Below, piece by piece: positions 16,985-25,426 of a DNA stretch of 32,755 nucleotides (position 1 is the first letter of the stretch; every line of letters begins with the position of its first letter). The notes under the pieces were generated by a model that was not told the origin of the DNA, ran no database searches, and saw only the letters and a list, made by a program, of their open reading frames with translations. Source of the stretch: Planctomycetota bacterium (GTDB taxonomy: Bacteria > Planctomycetota > Phycisphaerae > Phycisphaerales > SM1A02); the NCBI GenBank assembly GCA_003671075.1, contig QWPT01000001.1, positions 130,744-163,498 on the forward strand, written 5' to 3'. The position numbers were made by a program, and so were the translations under genes.

Positions 16985-17770
16985 ATGCACCAGTTTAGAG
17001 TTTGGATGGCTCCCGCCGCGCTGGCGGGCGTCGTGTTGTCTGCTTCACCTGCGTTGGCCCAAGATACCGCAAAAAAGGCGGATTTCGGCGCGTTTTATAT
17101 CGGCACCGAGATCGGCGTGAGCTTCGTGCCGAGCGTCAAGATTAAGGATTACACGCCAGCTGATCCGTCGGTCTTCGGCATCTCCGGAGTGGAGGCACAG
17201 ACCTCCCCAGGCGCCGCCTGGAATTTTGATATCGGTTTCAAGCTGACCGAAGCGTTCTCGATCGAGCTCGAGGGCGGCTACTACCGCAACGGCTTCGATG
17301 GCTTCTCGTCCGGCGAGTTCGTCAATGCCGGGCTCGGTTCGACGCCCATCATCGGCGGCTCGGGAAACTTCCAGCAGATCCCGATCTTCCTGAACGGCAA
17401 GTTCGAACTGCCACTCACCACGGCGAACGCGGGCTCAGATGGCGGCGCGCTCAAACTCGAGCTGATGGCGGGCTTTGGCGCTGTGAATGTAGGCGCGAAC
17501 ATCTCGAACATCGCAGCAGCCGACATTCCCGGCGTGACGGCTACGGTCGACGGCAACAGTTGGGCAGCTGGCGGCCAGCTCGGCGTGGGACTCGCATGGG
17601 AACTCAATACGCGCGTGAACCTTGGCGTTTCCTATCGCTTCATGATGGTGAACTCCGCGGACTTCGGAGTCGCGACCTTTAGCGATCCGGCGCTTGTCGG
17701 CATTTCCAACGTGCAGTCGGATTCAGTGTTCACGCATGCGATTCAAGCGACGCTGTCGATCGATTTTTGA
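16985..17770 (+). CDS. Outer-membrane beta-barrel protein (OmpA/porin-like family)
   Basis: The start at 16985 has AAGGAG six bases upstream (16973-16978) and a clear signal peptide ending SPALAQ-D, giving a 261-residue protein. The mature part alternates short amphipathic strands with turns (FGAFYIGTEIGVSFVP; WNFDIGFKLTEAFSIELEGGYYRNGF; LELMAGFGAVNVGAN; LGVGLAWELNTRVNLGVSYRFMM) and ends in a strand with terminal Phe (ATLSIDF), the usual signal for barrel insertion by BamA. An eight-to-ten-strand barrel is likely. The gene diverges from the sigma-kinase genes and has its own terminator. Confidence 0.85.
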   Translation: MHQFRVWMAPAALAGVVLSASPALAQDTAKKADFGAFYIGTEIGVSFVPSVKIKDYTPADPSVFGISGVEAQTSPGAAWNFDIGFKLTEAFSIELEGGYYRNGFDGFSSGEFVNAGLGSTPIIGGSGNFQQIPIFLNGKFELPLTTANAGSDGGALKLELMAGFGAVNVGANISNIAAADIPGVTATVDGNSWAAGGQLGVGLAWELNTRVNLGVSYRFMMVNSADFGVATFSDPALVGISNVQSDSVFTHAIQATLSIDF

Positions 17771-17840
17771 CGGATGGGGTGAATCCCGCGCTGGATTGGC
17801 GTGATCGGCATGCTGTCCAGCATCAAACTTGGTCGGCGAT

Positions 17841-17879
17841 CGAGCGGCGTACGGTTTCGTGCGCCGCTCGCGTTTTTTT
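17841..17879 (+). terminator. Rho-independent terminator after the barrel gene
   Basis: A 9-bp perfect stem (17841-17849 with 17862-17870) is followed by seven T residues on the plus strand. It lies 70 bp past the outer-membrane protein stop codon. Confidence 0.85.
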
Positions 17880-17920
17880 CGTTGTTTTGGGTCGTTTTGC
17901 GCGCTACTTCCACCAGCGCC

Positions 17921-19384
17921 TCAGCGGCGGCCGCTGCTGAGTAGGACGCGGGTGGCGGGGGTGAACTCGCGTTGGACCGAGGTGGCGTGTTCTGCGCCGA
18001 GTGTGCAGGCGAGGATCGCGTCGCGGACACACGCCATCGGCATGGATTGTTCGAGGAAGGGGTCGGGAAGGTCGCCGATGAGGACGGGATCGAAGCCCGA
18101 TGCCTGCTGCGCACGACCGTGCGAGCCGCGGACGAGCGAGGCATCGAGCGGAATGACATCGAGAAGCGCGCGCAAACCGAGCTTGCGGAGTAGAAGTTTG
18201 CCCATGACACGACCTTTGGGCCACAGCAGCTTGGGATCGAGGAAGAGTTCGCACGGGTCGTAGCCGGGCTTGCGGTGGATGTCGACCGTCCGCGCGTAGT
18301 CGGGGGCCTTCGCGTCATCGAGCCACCAGCCATAGGCGAACCAACGGTCAGCGGCGCTCACGCAGACGATGTCGCCTGCGCGCGGATGATCGAGTCCGAC
18401 AGCGCGGCGGGCCTCGCCCGAGAGCGTGCGCTCGATGCCGTCGACTCGAGAAAGCAAAGCTTCGACAGTGGCGACATCGGCGGGATCGCGCACGGTGACA
18501 TGCGCAACCTGATGGTCGGAGACAGCGAAGGCACGGCTGTGCTCGAGATCGAGAATCTCGCGCTGGTGGCCACGGCCTCCCTCGAGGCGGACCGCGAGAT
18601 AGCCCGCGTCGCGCAGGGTGCGGTTGATCCAGACCGCGTCGCGCACCGGCACGATGCCGTACTCGCTGACGATGAGCGGCTTCACTCCGAGGCGGCTGCA
18701 GACATCGAACAACCCGCCGACGATGCGGTCGATCTCCCTGAGTTCCTGGCGGATCGATGGATGTCCAGGTCCGACCTTCTGCAGCGCGTAGTCGAGATGC
18801 GGGAGATACGCGAGGGTGAGCGTTGACGGCGTTTGCTCGAGAATGTGCTTGGTCGCGAAGGCAATCCAGTCGGTGGACTCGATGCCCGCGCCCGGTCCCC
18901 AGAACTTGAAAAGGGGAAACTGACCGAGCTTCGATTGGAGTTGGTCGCGCAGTTCGGGCGGAGTCGTGAGGCAATCTGGAAGCTTGCGGCCGTCTGCCTT
19001 GTAGACCGGACGGGGCGTGATCATCGTGTCGGTCGTTGCGTGCATGGCATACCACCAGCACGCGTTCGCACAGGTGAACGACGGATCGATGCGCCGCGCC
19101 GTTTCCCAGACTTTCTCTCCGCTGACGAGCTGGTTTGATTGCTTCCAGAACTGGACCTCGCCAAGCGCGCGGTCGTGCCAACCGTTGCCGACGATGCCGT
19201 GGCCAGCCGGAGCGAGGCCAGTGAGCATGGTCGACTGCGCCGAGCAGGTGACTGCGGGAAGCGGCGGTCGAAGCGTTCGCACGCCGCCCGAAGCGCGGGC
19301 GAACTCCTTGATGCGCGGCGTCGCCTCGCCGATGAGGTTCGGTGAGAGCGCGACGATGTTGAGGACGCAGACGCGTTGGGCCAC
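17921..19384 (-). CDS. eboF: EboF-type alkaline-phosphatase/phosphodiesterase superfamily protein
   Basis: The proposed GTG at 19384 gives VAQRVCVLNIVALSPNLIG and 487 residues; the frame extends to 19462 but then runs through a strong hairpin. The fold is that of type I phosphodiesterase/nucleotide pyrophosphatase. The nucleophile-region motif PAVTCSAQSTMLTG is followed by HGIVGNGW; metal-site segments include LPHLDYALQKVGPGH, VSEYGIVPV and VSDHQVAHV. In ebo clusters this family accompanies eboABCDE and is thought to act in handling or export of a metabolite precursor. It is the last gene of the minus-strand series here. The substrate is unknown. Confidence 0.8.
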   Translation of the reverse strand: MAQRVCVLNIVALSPNLIGEATPRIKEFARASGGVRTLRPPLPAVTCSAQSTMLTGLAPAGHGIVGNGWHDRALGEVQFWKQSNQLVSGEKVWETARRIDPSFTCANACWWYAMHATTDTMITPRPVYKADGRKLPDCLTTPPELRDQLQSKLGQFPLFKFWGPGAGIESTDWIAFATKHILEQTPSTLTLAYLPHLDYALQKVGPGHPSIRQELREIDRIVGGLFDVCSRLGVKPLIVSEYGIVPVRDAVWINRTLRDAGYLAVRLEGGRGHQREILDLEHSRAFAVSDHQVAHVTVRDPADVATVEALLSRVDGIERTLSGEARRAVGLDHPRAGDIVCVSAADRWFAYGWWLDDAKAPDYARTVDIHRKPGYDPCELFLDPKLLWPKGRVMGKLLLRKLGLRALLDVIPLDASLVRGSHGRAQQASGFDPVLIGDLPDPFLEQSMPMACVRDAILACTLGAEHATSVQREFTPATRVLLSSGRR

Positions 19385-19408
19385 TCGCCAATGGTAAGGA
19401 ATCGGCGG

Positions 19409-19438
19409 CCCCGCGCGTGCGATGGCGCACGCGCGGGG
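19409..19438. other. Strong 12-bp hairpin between lipoprotein gene and eboF
   Basis: A perfect 12-bp stem (19409-19420 with 19427-19438) with a 6-nt loop lies 24 bases before the eboF start. It has no T-run on either strand, so it may be a processing or attenuation site rather than a simple terminator. Confidence 0.55.
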
Positions 19439-19474
19439 CGGTGGGAGCGAAGAAGTTGTCAATGAATTTGCCCA

Positions 19475-20278
19475 TTACTCGGCGGGCGAGAAGAGGAACC
19501 GCGCTTCGATGAAGACTGCATTCTTGAAGATGGCAATGGTGGCGAAGTCAGGATTGACCTCGACTGCCCACGCGTCGAGGCCGTCGTTGAACTCGATGCT
19601 GCGCACGCCCGCCTCGGCGCAGTAGCGCGCGACTTCGTTGAAATCACCCTCGACTCGCACCGCACTTCCTGACTTGATGAGGGTGGTGCCGTTGGGGCGT
19701 GCGGGGATTCCGTCGATCTCGATGATCAAGGTTTGATAGCGCCGGATCGAGGGAAGCACGCGGTCGTTGGGAACGACGATGCTCACATCGGCGTGCGAAC
19801 CCTGTTCGTCGTGGATGGCCTGCGCGAGCGTGAGCACATACTCGTCACAGTTCAGCTTGGAGAGATGCACGCCATCCGCTGTAAATTCTCCAGCTCGATC
19901 GCGCGCCGCTTGTCGCGGCGAAATCTTGATCGGGAAAAACTTGCCTTCGCAGTTGAGTTGAATGTAGATGGGATCAGCAGGATTTGGCGAGCAGTAGAGG
20001 CAAAACTTAATCTCCACGCCGCGAGCACGCCAGAGGTTCTGCTCACACTGCGCATAGCCTGGTGGCAACGCGCCCACTGGTTCGTCGAAGATTCGGGCGA
20101 GAAGCGATTCGCAAAGGGTCACTGCGGCACTGATCAGAAGTGGAACCGCCTTGCATCCTGTCATCAGTGGAACAGTTGAGGCAGTGAGCGCGGCGGCGAC
20201 GGCGCCGAGCACGACTCCGCGGCGCGCGGCGCGTGCAAAAAGCGAACGCGACAATCCCATCGGGCTTGGAAGAGCCAT
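19475..20278 (-). CDS. Predicted lipoprotein of unknown function in the ebo region
   Basis: This 267-residue protein is preceded by AAAGGA in the leader. Its N-terminus contains a long hydrophobic stretch with lipobox PLMTGC, so it is probably a lipoprotein anchored in a membrane. Residues 80-267 contain several cysteines (CLYC, NC) and a predicted alpha/beta pattern (DVSIVVPNDRVLPSIRRYQTLIIEIDG; VRVEGDFNEVARYCAEAG). I do not recognise the family; an ExbD/TolR-like resemblance in the middle part is possible but unproven. It sits between eboC and eboF on the same strand, so it may serve the same pathway at the envelope. Confidence 0.6.
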   Translation of the reverse strand: MALPSPMGLSRSLFARAARRGVVLGAVAAALTASTVPLMTGCKAVPLLISAAVTLCESLLARIFDEPVGALPPGYAQCEQNLWRARGVEIKFCLYCSPNPADPIYIQLNCEGKFFPIKISPRQAARDRAGEFTADGVHLSKLNCDEYVLTLAQAIHDEQGSHADVSIVVPNDRVLPSIRRYQTLIIEIDGIPARPNGTTLIKSGSAVRVEGDFNEVARYCAEAGVRSIEFNDGLDAWAVEVNPDFATIAIFKNAVFIEARFLFSPAE

Positions 20279-20414
20279 GGTGTGTCCTTTCCCCGGTGGT
20301 GCCGGGATATTGGTTGCCCTCAGCGCAACGCGCGACGAGAGCTGGATGCATCATGCACAGGAAAAAGCATCGCTTCCGCTTCCACTACACATTTACATGA
20401 GAAATCTTTGACGC

Positions 20415-21452
20415 TTAACTGCCAGCGATTTGGCGCTGCATGCGTCGAGTTGTGCACGCGAGTAGAACCGAGATTCCAGCGAGCAGGAGTTGACCAGTTG
20501 CGGCAAGCGCGATGGCGTCGATGAGCGCGAGGCAGGCGATCCAGAGTCCGATCGCCGATGGGGTGGCGCGCTGGTCGTTCCAAATGATGCGAAAGCCGCG
20601 ATTACTCACGAGCGCGAGCGTCATGGTGAGCGCGACCATGACGATGGAAACCACGACGCTCATGCTCACCATCGCATCGGGGGCGAACTCGACAAACTGG
20701 AGTTGCGCGCACACACCGCCTCGCCGAATCAGGCCGTCCATCGCGAGGAAGATGATCGATGCGGCGACAAAGCCGCCGATTGAAATGAATCTTCGGCGAA
20801 GTTGTTCAGGGTTCGCGCGCGTTGGATCGCTGGTCGTGCGTGCGGCTGCAGTCATTTCTCCGCGCGCAACGATCGACAGTCCAAGCGTCCAAGCGGCGAG
20901 TGCAAGCGGAAGAACGAGCGCGCCGCCAGAGAGTGCGGTTGGCCAATCGTTGCCAGCGAATGCGAGCATGGGCACGATGGCCGCAAGCGCGCGGCAAAAC
21001 GCCAGAAGCAGCGTGCTGGCGGCGGCGCGTTGATGGATCGCGTCATAGAAAACGATGCAGGCCACCAGCGCGGCAGTTGCAGTGAGCGCGGGCAGTGAGC
21101 TTGACACTGCTGCAACTGCGAGCGCAAGTGCAAGCAGCACGAATCCAGCAGCAAACGCGTGCTTACGCGCGATACGCCCGCTGGGAATCGGCCGATGCGG
21201 GCGCTCGCGATGGTCGGTGGGTGCGTCGAACGCGTCGTTGAGCACCATGCCACCCAAGTACGCCAATGGCGGCGATAGAAGCGTAAACAGAGCGCGCGGC
21301 GAATCATCGTGGCTCGAAACGATCAATCCCAGCGCGGCCCCGGCGATGGCGTTCGACAGAACCGTCGGGAGATTCGAGATGCGCATGATCTCAAGCCAAG
21401 CGCGCACGTGTCCGTCGCGCACGTGTCCGTCAAGTACGCGGCCATCGCTCAC
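20415..21452 (-). CDS. eboC: EboC, UbiA-like prenyltransferase-family membrane protein
   Basis: GTG at 21452 overlaps the eboE stop as GTGA and gives a 345-residue protein. UbiA-family features are the N-terminal RISNLPTVLSNAIAGAALGL segment and the first aspartate motif NDAFDAPTDHRERPHRPIP, followed by about eight hydrophobic helices. The second motif is weak (VFYDAIHQRAAA), as in other EboC proteins, so true prenyl transfer is uncertain. The N-terminus carries DGHVR twice from an exact 15-bp duplication. The gene is coupled to eboE. Confidence 0.85.
   Translation of the reverse strand: MSDGRVLDGHVRDGHVRAWLEIMRISNLPTVLSNAIAGAALGLIVSSHDDSPRALFTLLSPPLAYLGGMVLNDAFDAPTDHRERPHRPIPSGRIARKHAFAAGFVLLALALAVAAVSSSLPALTATAALVACIVFYDAIHQRAAASTLLLAFCRALAAIVPMLAFAGNDWPTALSGGALVLPLALAAWTLGLSIVARGEMTAAARTTSDPTRANPEQLRRRFISIGGFVAASIIFLAMDGLIRRGGVCAQLQFVEFAPDAMVSMSVVVSIVMVALTMTLALVSNRGFRIIWNDQRATPSAIGLWIACLALIDAIALAATGQLLLAGISVLLACTTRRMQRQIAGS
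21402..21431. repeat. 15-bp exact direct repeat at the eboC N-terminus
   Basis: Two adjacent exact copies (21402-21416, 21417-21431) encode a duplicated DGHVR. It lies just inside eboC after the GTG start. Confidence 0.9.
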
Positions 21453-22612
21453 GCGTGCACCTGGTAGCCGGCGCGCTCGAGTGCGGCGCGTGTCCATAGG
21501 AGTTCACGCGCGATGCCCGCGGAAAGATCGCGTTCGCGCAGATGAATCGGCAACACCGTCCATGCATAGGTTTCGACTTCGAAGCACGGCGGATCAACCT
21601 TCGATGCGGCGGCGAGCGCAAGCGGAATCTGCCGCGCCGTCGTACTTAGGCGGCCGATTTCCTCGAGATGCACAGGGACATGAAAATGAGTGCGCCACGG
21701 GCCGTCGGGCATCGCTTCGAGCGCGAGGTCGAGGTCCTCGAAGAACTGCACATCGCCGTTGCCCGCCAGCACGCAGGTTTGGTGCAAGTAGCGTGGTTCA
21801 GTGAATTGCGCGAGTTCTGCAAGCTCCTTCGGTGCGCCCGCGCAACTGAGTGCCGCACTCACTTGGATTTTTCCGACACGCACAGCATTTCTCGCATAGA
21901 GCTCGAGCGCGTCATCTTGTTCTTCAAACATGACAGCGCTGTGGCAGATGTCGTGACAGACGCCGAGATATCTGCGGGATTGCTCGGTGTTGAAGCACTG
22001 ATCGAACAGCGAGACGACATGCTCGGCGCGGTCGAGCAGACATCCCGGCTCAGGCTCAAGGTCGAGCGTGATGCGGACTCCTGTTGCATCTTCGGTTTCG
22101 GCAAGTTTGCTGGCAATCCACTCGAGCTGCGCGGCGGCAAGTCCCACGCTCGCGCCACAACCTTCATTGGTGAAGTCCGCACGCCATCCAAGTGGGACAG
22201 TTGAAATGGACGCGGTCGGCGTTGCGGGCTCGACGAGTTGCGCGAGAATCTTGGCGAGGTCGAGCGTGAACAGCGATCGATTTGGATCGGCCCAATGCGG
22301 GTGATACACGCGCGTCTTCACGGTTTCGCCGTGGAAATCGCCGTAGGGAAAGCCGTTGATCGTGCGTACTGCAATCGCGCGTTCGCGCAGCCAGTCGCGA
22401 AATCGCGCGATTCCATCGGCCTCGAGCAAAAGTTCGCGCGCGCTTTGCGCAGAGAGCCAAAGCCCAATACCAAGCATTTCGTCGGGAGCGGCGAGCGCGC
22501 GCACTCGCACGGCGTGCTGATCGAGCATCGACTTGGTGCGAGCGAGCGTCTCGCCCGGATGGACATTGGTGCAGTAGGCAAGTTGGGCGGTGGGACGCGT
22601 CACGCCTTCCAT
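21449..22612 (-). CDS. eboE: EboE metabolite-traffic protein (TIM-barrel, xylose-isomerase-like)
   Basis: The ATG at 22612 gives 387 residues (MEGVTRPTAQLAYCTNVHPGE); the frame runs further upstream, but only through the divergent DUF3500 gene. The EboE-type barrel shows as YCTNVHPGE, RTINGFPYGDFHGETVK, YHPHWADPNR, TLDLEPEPGCLL, GVCHDICHSAVMFE and CVLAGNGDVQFFEDL, a family related to xylose-isomerase-like enzymes, with His/Glu/Asp residues placed to bind a metal. The length is normal. The stop overlaps eboC. Its promoter must lie in or beyond the DUF3500 coding region, since the two starts are only 30 bp apart. Confidence 0.88.
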   Translation of the reverse strand: MEGVTRPTAQLAYCTNVHPGETLARTKSMLDQHAVRVRALAAPDEMLGIGLWLSAQSARELLLEADGIARFRDWLRERAIAVRTINGFPYGDFHGETVKTRVYHPHWADPNRSLFTLDLAKILAQLVEPATPTASISTVPLGWRADFTNEGCGASVGLAAAQLEWIASKLAETEDATGVRITLDLEPEPGCLLDRAEHVVSLFDQCFNTEQSRRYLGVCHDICHSAVMFEEQDDALELYARNAVRVGKIQVSAALSCAGAPKELAELAQFTEPRYLHQTCVLAGNGDVQFFEDLDLALEAMPDGPWRTHFHVPVHLEEIGRLSTTARQIPLALAAASKVDPPCFEVETYAWTVLPIHLRERDLSAGIARELLWTRAALERAGYQVHA

Positions 22613-22642
22613 TGTGGCAAAGTTCCTGCGAGGATTGGCGCC

Positions 22643-23674
22643 ATGCGTATGAGAACTGCCTTCACCGCTGGACTTTCGCTTGTTGCTGGATTGGCCATGT
22701 TCGCGGCCGATCGGACGAGATCGCAGACGACGCAAACTGTTTCGGCGGAAGCGTTCGTGCGTTCGCTGTCGGAGCAGGAGCGCGCGGCTGCACTGCGACC
22801 GCTCGACGATGGTGAACGGACGAAGTGGATCTTTACCCGCGACGCCCGGCCTGGTTTGTATATCCGCGACATGGATGTCGACACCAAGCGGGCGGCACTC
22901 ACGCTCACCGACGCATTTCTGTCCACCGCCGGCCGTGAGCAGTGGCGGTTGATCAGAACAATTGAGGCGATGAACGCAGTTCACGAGAAGGAGCGCGGAA
23001 CAACGCCGCCGACCTACGGCGACGATTTGTATGCAGTCTTCTTCTTTGGTTTACCGACCGATTCCGCGTGGGCGTTTCAAATCGAAGGGCATCACTTCGT
23101 GCTCAATGCGGCGTGCGTCGATGGCGTGGTGACGGTGACGCCGGCGTTCACGGGTTCGTTTCCCGCGATGGCCGATAGCGGTGCAGACAAAGGAAAGCGT
23201 CCACTTGGCGCGGCAGTCGAAGTTGCGTTCGCACTCGCGAAATCACTTGATGACGCGCAGCGCAAGGCAGCACGAATCATGGACGCTACGCCCGCCGATG
23301 TGATGTGGGCAGTTGGCTCCGACGCCAAGGAGCCCGACATGCGCGGCGTGATGCGCGACACGATGACCGATGCGCAGAAGAAGCTCATCGACAAGCTTCT
23401 GGCGACGCACGCGGGTTTGCTTGACGAGGGTGTTGGTCGCGCGCAGCTGCGCGAGTGGCGAGAGAAGTTCGGAGGCAAACTCGCGTTCGCGTTTGTCGGC
23501 GAGACTGAGCTCGACAAGGCGCATTACTACCGGCTCACGAGTCCATGCTTCACGATCGAGTACGACTCAACCAACGCCGACGCGTCGCATGTGCACTGCG
23601 TGTGGAGCGATCCTCACACGAATTTCGGCGGCGACGCGCTGCGCACGCATCTCAAGAGTGCGCACGCGAAGTGA
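22643..23674 (+). CDS. DUF3500-family secreted protein
   Basis: The start at 22643 gives a signal peptide (MRMRTAFTAGLSLVAGLAMFA) and 343 residues; in-frame codons further upstream only run antisense through eboE. The body has the DUF3500 pattern: WIFTRDARPGL, LYAVFFFGLP, FQIEGHHFVLNAACVDG-VTVTP-F, LG-AVEVAFALAKSL, and the C-terminal HVHCVWSDPHTNFGGDALR. DUF3500 proteins are widespread and of unknown function; the conserved His/Asp/Glu residues hint at an enzyme. It is the only plus-strand gene inside the ebo region, head-to-head with eboE and tail-to-tail (3 bp) with the membrane protein. Confidence 0.85.
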   Translation: MRMRTAFTAGLSLVAGLAMFAADRTRSQTTQTVSAEAFVRSLSEQERAAALRPLDDGERTKWIFTRDARPGLYIRDMDVDTKRAALTLTDAFLSTAGREQWRLIRTIEAMNAVHEKERGTTPPTYGDDLYAVFFFGLPTDSAWAFQIEGHHFVLNAACVDGVVTVTPAFTGSFPAMADSGADKGKRPLGAAVEVAFALAKSLDDAQRKAARIMDATPADVMWAVGSDAKEPDMRGVMRDTMTDAQKKLIDKLLATHAGLLDEGVGRAQLREWREKFGGKLAFAFVGETELDKAHYYRLTSPCFTIEYDSTNADASHVHCVWSDPHTNFGGDALRTHLKSAHAK

Positions 23675-23677
23675 CGC

Positions 23678-24703
23678 TCAGAGCGCGCCAAACATCGCGG
23701 CCGACGTCATGAGGGAAATCAGCGTTGCGATGGTGGTGCACGCGCAGCCGACGGCGATTGGATGGGACATCCGCAGATAGCGCGATGAAATGGCCGACAT
23801 CCAAACAACCACGATCGCCGCGGCAAAGATGGTGATGACATGTGGTTCGAGTCGGCCGAGCAGATTGGTCGTGCCGACGGTCATGTACCAGTGCGCATGG
23901 GTGGCGTAGATGGCCAGCACGAAGCAAGGAAGCACGAGCGCGGTCGAGTACGCACACGCGCGCACAATGTGGGCGCGGCGCACGCGGGCGCGCCCCAACG
24001 AAATCGGAAGCAGCAGCAACAGGAGCGGCGCAGTCATTGGAACAAGCGCGCCCGCGAAAAGCCGCCGCGTTGTGGGCGGATCGACCAACCACGGAGCCCG
24101 GGCGAAGGCGACGACGAAGGCCGGTTGCCCATTGTTTGTGGCGGTAAGCACCATGTCGCCCTCGAGCAGCGCGGCTCGAACGAATGCCATCGCGAGTCCT
24201 ACATTGTCGGTGGTTCCCAGACGGGCGTAGGTGTCGATGATGGTCGAAGCGAAGTGATTCGAGGCTGGCGACACGATGGCGAAGAGTAGATTCGCGGTTG
24301 GATGCGTGCGCTTGAGCCAGTTGTAGCGGGTGTTGCGAATGACTCGCCCGCCCACGCCGATGCTGTGCCCGACCAATGCGACTACGAGGAGAAACGCGAG
24401 CAAACCGCGCATGCGCAGCGGAATTCCCATCGAGATGCGTGTCCAAAATGCAAAGGGGCGCACGCACATCACCAGCGTCTCGACGGCGCGGCGGAGCAGG
24501 TGGCGCGGTGCGATGCGTGACTCAACAAACCAGATCGGATCGGTCTGTACCTCGCGCAACGACGACCATGCGAGCTCGAGGCCGCATTCGCTGCAGCGAC
24601 CATTGTCCTCGCCTCGAGCCTCGCTTGCCGCGATCGAACTCTCTAGCTGGTAGCCGCAGCGAGGGCAGTGAATGCTGCGCGGATGGTCGTTGTTACGAGG
24701 CAT
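23678..24703 (-). CDS. Zinc-ribbon multi-pass membrane protein of unknown function
   Basis: This 341-residue protein starts with a zinc ribbon: CPRCGYQL near residues 13-20 and CSECGLEL near 37-44. A soluble stretch is followed by an N-terminal transmembrane helix (GLLAFLLVVALVGHS, near residue 105) and, further on, at least four more (MTAPLLLLLLPIS; ALVLPCFVLAIY; VITIFAAAIVVVWMSAIS; IATLISLMTSAAMF). Planctomycetes carry many zinc-ribbon membrane proteins of this layout with unknown role. It lies 66 bp downstream of the amidotransferase gene on the same strand. Confidence 0.7.
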   Translation of the reverse strand: MPRNNDHPRSIHCPRCGYQLESSIAASEARGEDNGRCSECGLELAWSSLREVQTDPIWFVESRIAPRHLLRRAVETLVMCVRPFAFWTRISMGIPLRMRGLLAFLLVVALVGHSIGVGGRVIRNTRYNWLKRTHPTANLLFAIVSPASNHFASTIIDTYARLGTTDNVGLAMAFVRAALLEGDMVLTATNNGQPAFVVAFARAPWLVDPPTTRRLFAGALVPMTAPLLLLLLPISLGRARVRRAHIVRACAYSTALVLPCFVLAIYATHAHWYMTVGTTNLLGRLEPHVITIFAAAIVVVWMSAISSRYLRMSHPIAVGCACTTIATLISLMTSAAMFGAL

Positions 24704-24769
24704 GATTCGAAGCTACTGCAAGCCCGATGGACCGAGCGTTGCCGATGAAACTGCGGATTGCGCGCCGAA

Positions 24770-25426
24770 CTATCTCGCCGCGTCGACCAACGCCCGTATC
24801 ACTCTAAGTCCAGTTTCGTCCGACTCCGTGCGTTCGGGATGCCACTGCACGCCGATGTAGAAGCGTCGCTTGGGATCGATGATCGCCTCGATCACGCCGT
24901 CGTCGGAGCGCGCGATGATCTCAAAACCATTCGCTTCGGCGAGCGCTTGGTGATGCCACGAGCGCACCGCACCCGATGCGAGCGGCGATCCACGCGAGGC
25001 GTCGACGGAGTGCACCGCGTCGTTGCGATGGCGGTCGGCGTTGGGCAGCACATCGGCAAGATGCTGAATCATCGCGTTTCCGCGGTGAAAGCCCATCATT
25101 TGCATGCCGAGGCAGACGCCGAGCACGGGCTTGTCGGGGCGCGCGTCGAGTTCCTTAAGCAGCGCGAACTCCGCGTCCTGGCGTTCGGGCGCCATGCACT
25201 CGGCCTTCGGATGCAGCGGCACGCCGAACTTCGAGACATCGATGTCGCTGCCGCCAGTCATGATCACGCCGTCGACGCGGTCGAGCATCGCGGCGCACAG
25301 TTCGGCGCGCGGCGGAAGAATCACAGGGATCCCGCCCGCAGCCTCGACCATATCGAGATAAGTGTGGCGAACACGCGCGTAGCCGTCGACGAAATCTGCG
25401 GAGAGACCGATGAGTGGGCGTTTCAT
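24770..25426 (-). CDS. Class-I glutamine amidotransferase-like hydrolase (peptidase C26 type)
   Basis: The ATG at 25426 overlaps the eboB stop as ATGA and gives a 218-residue protein starting MKRPLIGLSADF. The pattern is that of gamma-glutamyl-gamma-aminobutyrate hydrolases (PuuD-like): GGIPVILPP, VDGVIMTGGSDID, LGVCLGMQMM with the nucleophilic Cys, WHHQ, and the His-Glu pair in GVQWHPERTE. All three catalytic residues are visible. Such enzymes cleave gamma-glutamyl amides. Coupling to eboB ties it to the ebo pathway; the substrate is unknown. Confidence 0.88.
   Translation of the reverse strand: MKRPLIGLSADFVDGYARVRHTYLDMVEAAGGIPVILPPRAELCAAMLDRVDGVIMTGGSDIDVSKFGVPLHPKAECMAPERQDAEFALLKELDARPDKPVLGVCLGMQMMGFHRGNAMIQHLADVLPNADRHRNDAVHSVDASRGSPLASGAVRSWHHQALAEANGFEIIARSDDGVIEAIIDPKRRFYIGVQWHPERTESDETGLRVIRALVDAAR

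Noticed and set aside
17901-17941. Hairpins at the eboF 3' end as a terminator
   Set aside because: They have no T-run on the minus strand and one overlaps the stop codon; only the plus-strand terminator at 17841-17879 is supported.
22238-22642. Upstream extension of the DUF3500 frame
   Set aside because: It is antisense to eboE and lacks a signal peptide; the start at 22643 gives a proper one.
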